Shown piece after piece: positions 5,848-6,463 of a stretch of 6,463 nt of DNA. Each line of letters starts with the position of its first letter. The first letter of the stretch is position 1. A model generated the notes under the pieces. That model was not told the DNA's origin and did no database searches. It was given only the letters and a program-made list of their open reading frames with translations. The stretch lies in NCBI GenBank assembly GCA_037441765.1, contig JBBIRM010000167.1, positions 1 through 6,463 on the forward strand, written 5' to 3'. The stretch comes from JBBIRM01 sp037441765. GTDB lineage: Bacteria > Desulfobacterota > BSN033 > UBA1163. A program made the position numbers and the translations under genes.

Positions 5848-6287
5848 AAATCAAGACCCACAGGGATTCGGTTGTCACATTGGAATCGATTGCCTTTACC
5901 GATATTATTTTAAACATTTTTATATTTTTCTTCACCGCCTTCAGTTTAGTCTATACATTTAACCCAATGCGTGAATCTAAGATTATTGTGAAACTTCCAA
6001 AGGCAGATATAAAAATACCACCCGATCAGACAGAACCCACCATAATCACCATCAACAGTAGAAATGAAGTCTTTCTCAACAACCGACCGAAAACCCTTAC
6101 AGAGTTAAGGAAGGAATTGGAAACCCTTCTTACCTTCAATAAAATGAGACCTGTGATTGTCAGGGCTGACAAAAGCGTGGTGATAGATCGAGTGGTACAA
6201 GTTCTTGATGTTGCTAAAAATTCTGGGGTAGAAAAACTTGGCATTGCTGTTGAGGAAAAGCCTTCTCCCACAGTGCAAGGCCCTTAA
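5844..6287 (+). CDS. exbD: ExbD/TolR-family biopolymer transport protein
   Basis: This 147-residue partner of ExbB has one membrane helix and a periplasmic domain. A short cytoplasmic N-terminus of about 17 residues leads into the helix at about 18-38 (FTDIILNIFIFFFTAFSLVY). Asp20 matches the conserved proton-carrying aspartate of ExbD, TolR and MotB. The periplasmic part begins with VKLPKA (49-54) and ends with the family pattern VIVRADKSVVIDRVVQVLD (104-122, key residues Ala-Asp-Lys and the Val-Leu-Asp helix) and GVEKLGIAVEE (128-138). The start is set by AAGGAGGAG at 5831-5839 and by the 4-bp ATGA overlap with exbB, indicating translational coupling. TolR is the alternative name. A tonB gene might follow beyond the right edge but is not seen here. 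Confidence 0.92.
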   Translation: MKIKTHRDSVVTLESIAFTDIILNIFIFFFTAFSLVYTFNPMRESKIIVKLPKADIKIPPDQTEPTIITINSRNEVFLNNRPKTLTELRKELETLLTFNKMRPVIVRADKSVVIDRVVQVLDVAKNSGVEKLGIAVEEKPSPTVQGP

Positions 6288-6383
6288 GACCCCCAAAGAA
6301 ATTTCCTTCAACAATCCAAAACCAACTTAATTGAAAGAAAGGTTTTAAATCCAACCCACTACCAGTTTTTATAAAAAAGACAT

Positions 6384-6415
6384 AGCCATTAAATATTTTG
6401 TTAAACTATATGGCT
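6384..6415. repeat. 6-bp inverted repeat in AT-rich intergenic DNA
   Basis: AGCCAT (6384-6389) and ATGGCT (6410-6415) are inverted around 20 bp of AT-rich sequence. It lies in the 176-bp stretch after exbD (6288-6463), where I see no coding region, RNA gene or convincing terminator. It may be a regulator site for a gene beyond the edge, or chance. Confidence 0.25.
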
Positions 6416-6463
6416 CAACACAGAATTTTGTGGTAGCTTTTCCATGGAGTAAATTGTGACATC

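Noticed and set aside
6026..6314. Two minus-strand frames opposite exbD
   Set aside because: They are shadows of exbD; neither shows a plausible start signal or domain.
6318..6346. AAAACC/GGTTTT pairing as a terminator for exbD
   Set aside because: The stem is short and AT-rich with a 17-nt loop and no T-run directly after it.

Overview
The window comes from a Gram-negative bacterium of moderate to low GC. It encodes an outer-membrane TonB-dependent receptor and an ExbB/ExbD energising pair, and it carries a cobalamin riboswitch and a tRNA gene with sigma70-type promoter boxes. The sequence alone does not fix the lineage. The B12-binding radical SAM protein resembles the hopanoid C-3 methylase (HpnR) family as I remember it, which would suit a hopanoid-making lineage, but this is inference. 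No phage, plasmid, CRISPR or insertion-sequence signature is visible.

Layout: 1-192 is AT-rich and non-coding, with a 13-bp direct repeat. 193-1149 (+) is a PfkB/ribokinase-family sugar kinase. 1106-2485 (-) is a B12-binding radical SAM protein that converges on the kinase and overlaps its 3' end by 44 bp. 2486-2620 is a divergent intergenic region with a good promoter reading right. 2625-2880 is a cobalamin riboswitch with a clear intrinsic terminator and a visible alternative pairing. 2941-4929 (+) is the riboswitch-controlled TonB-dependent receptor (BtuB-like). 5003-5167 is a compact tRNA-Phe(GAA) unit with its own promoter and terminator. 5221-6287 (+) is exbB-exbD with an ATGA overlap. 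6288-6463 is AT-rich and no gene is recognised in it.

How the parts fit: the riboswitch should shut off the receptor when cobalamin is plentiful. The receptor would import a corrinoid across the outer membrane. ExbB/ExbD, with a TonB that is not in this window, would power it. The divergent radical SAM protein is a likely consumer of B12. The whole therefore reads as a small corrinoid supply-and-use neighbourhood. The kinase has no evident link to it.

The most interesting signals are regulatory. The riboswitch expression platform has two mutually exclusive pairings that can be read from the bases. A second stem downstream can bury the receptor's Shine-Dalgarno sequence. I found no convincing wholly new system.
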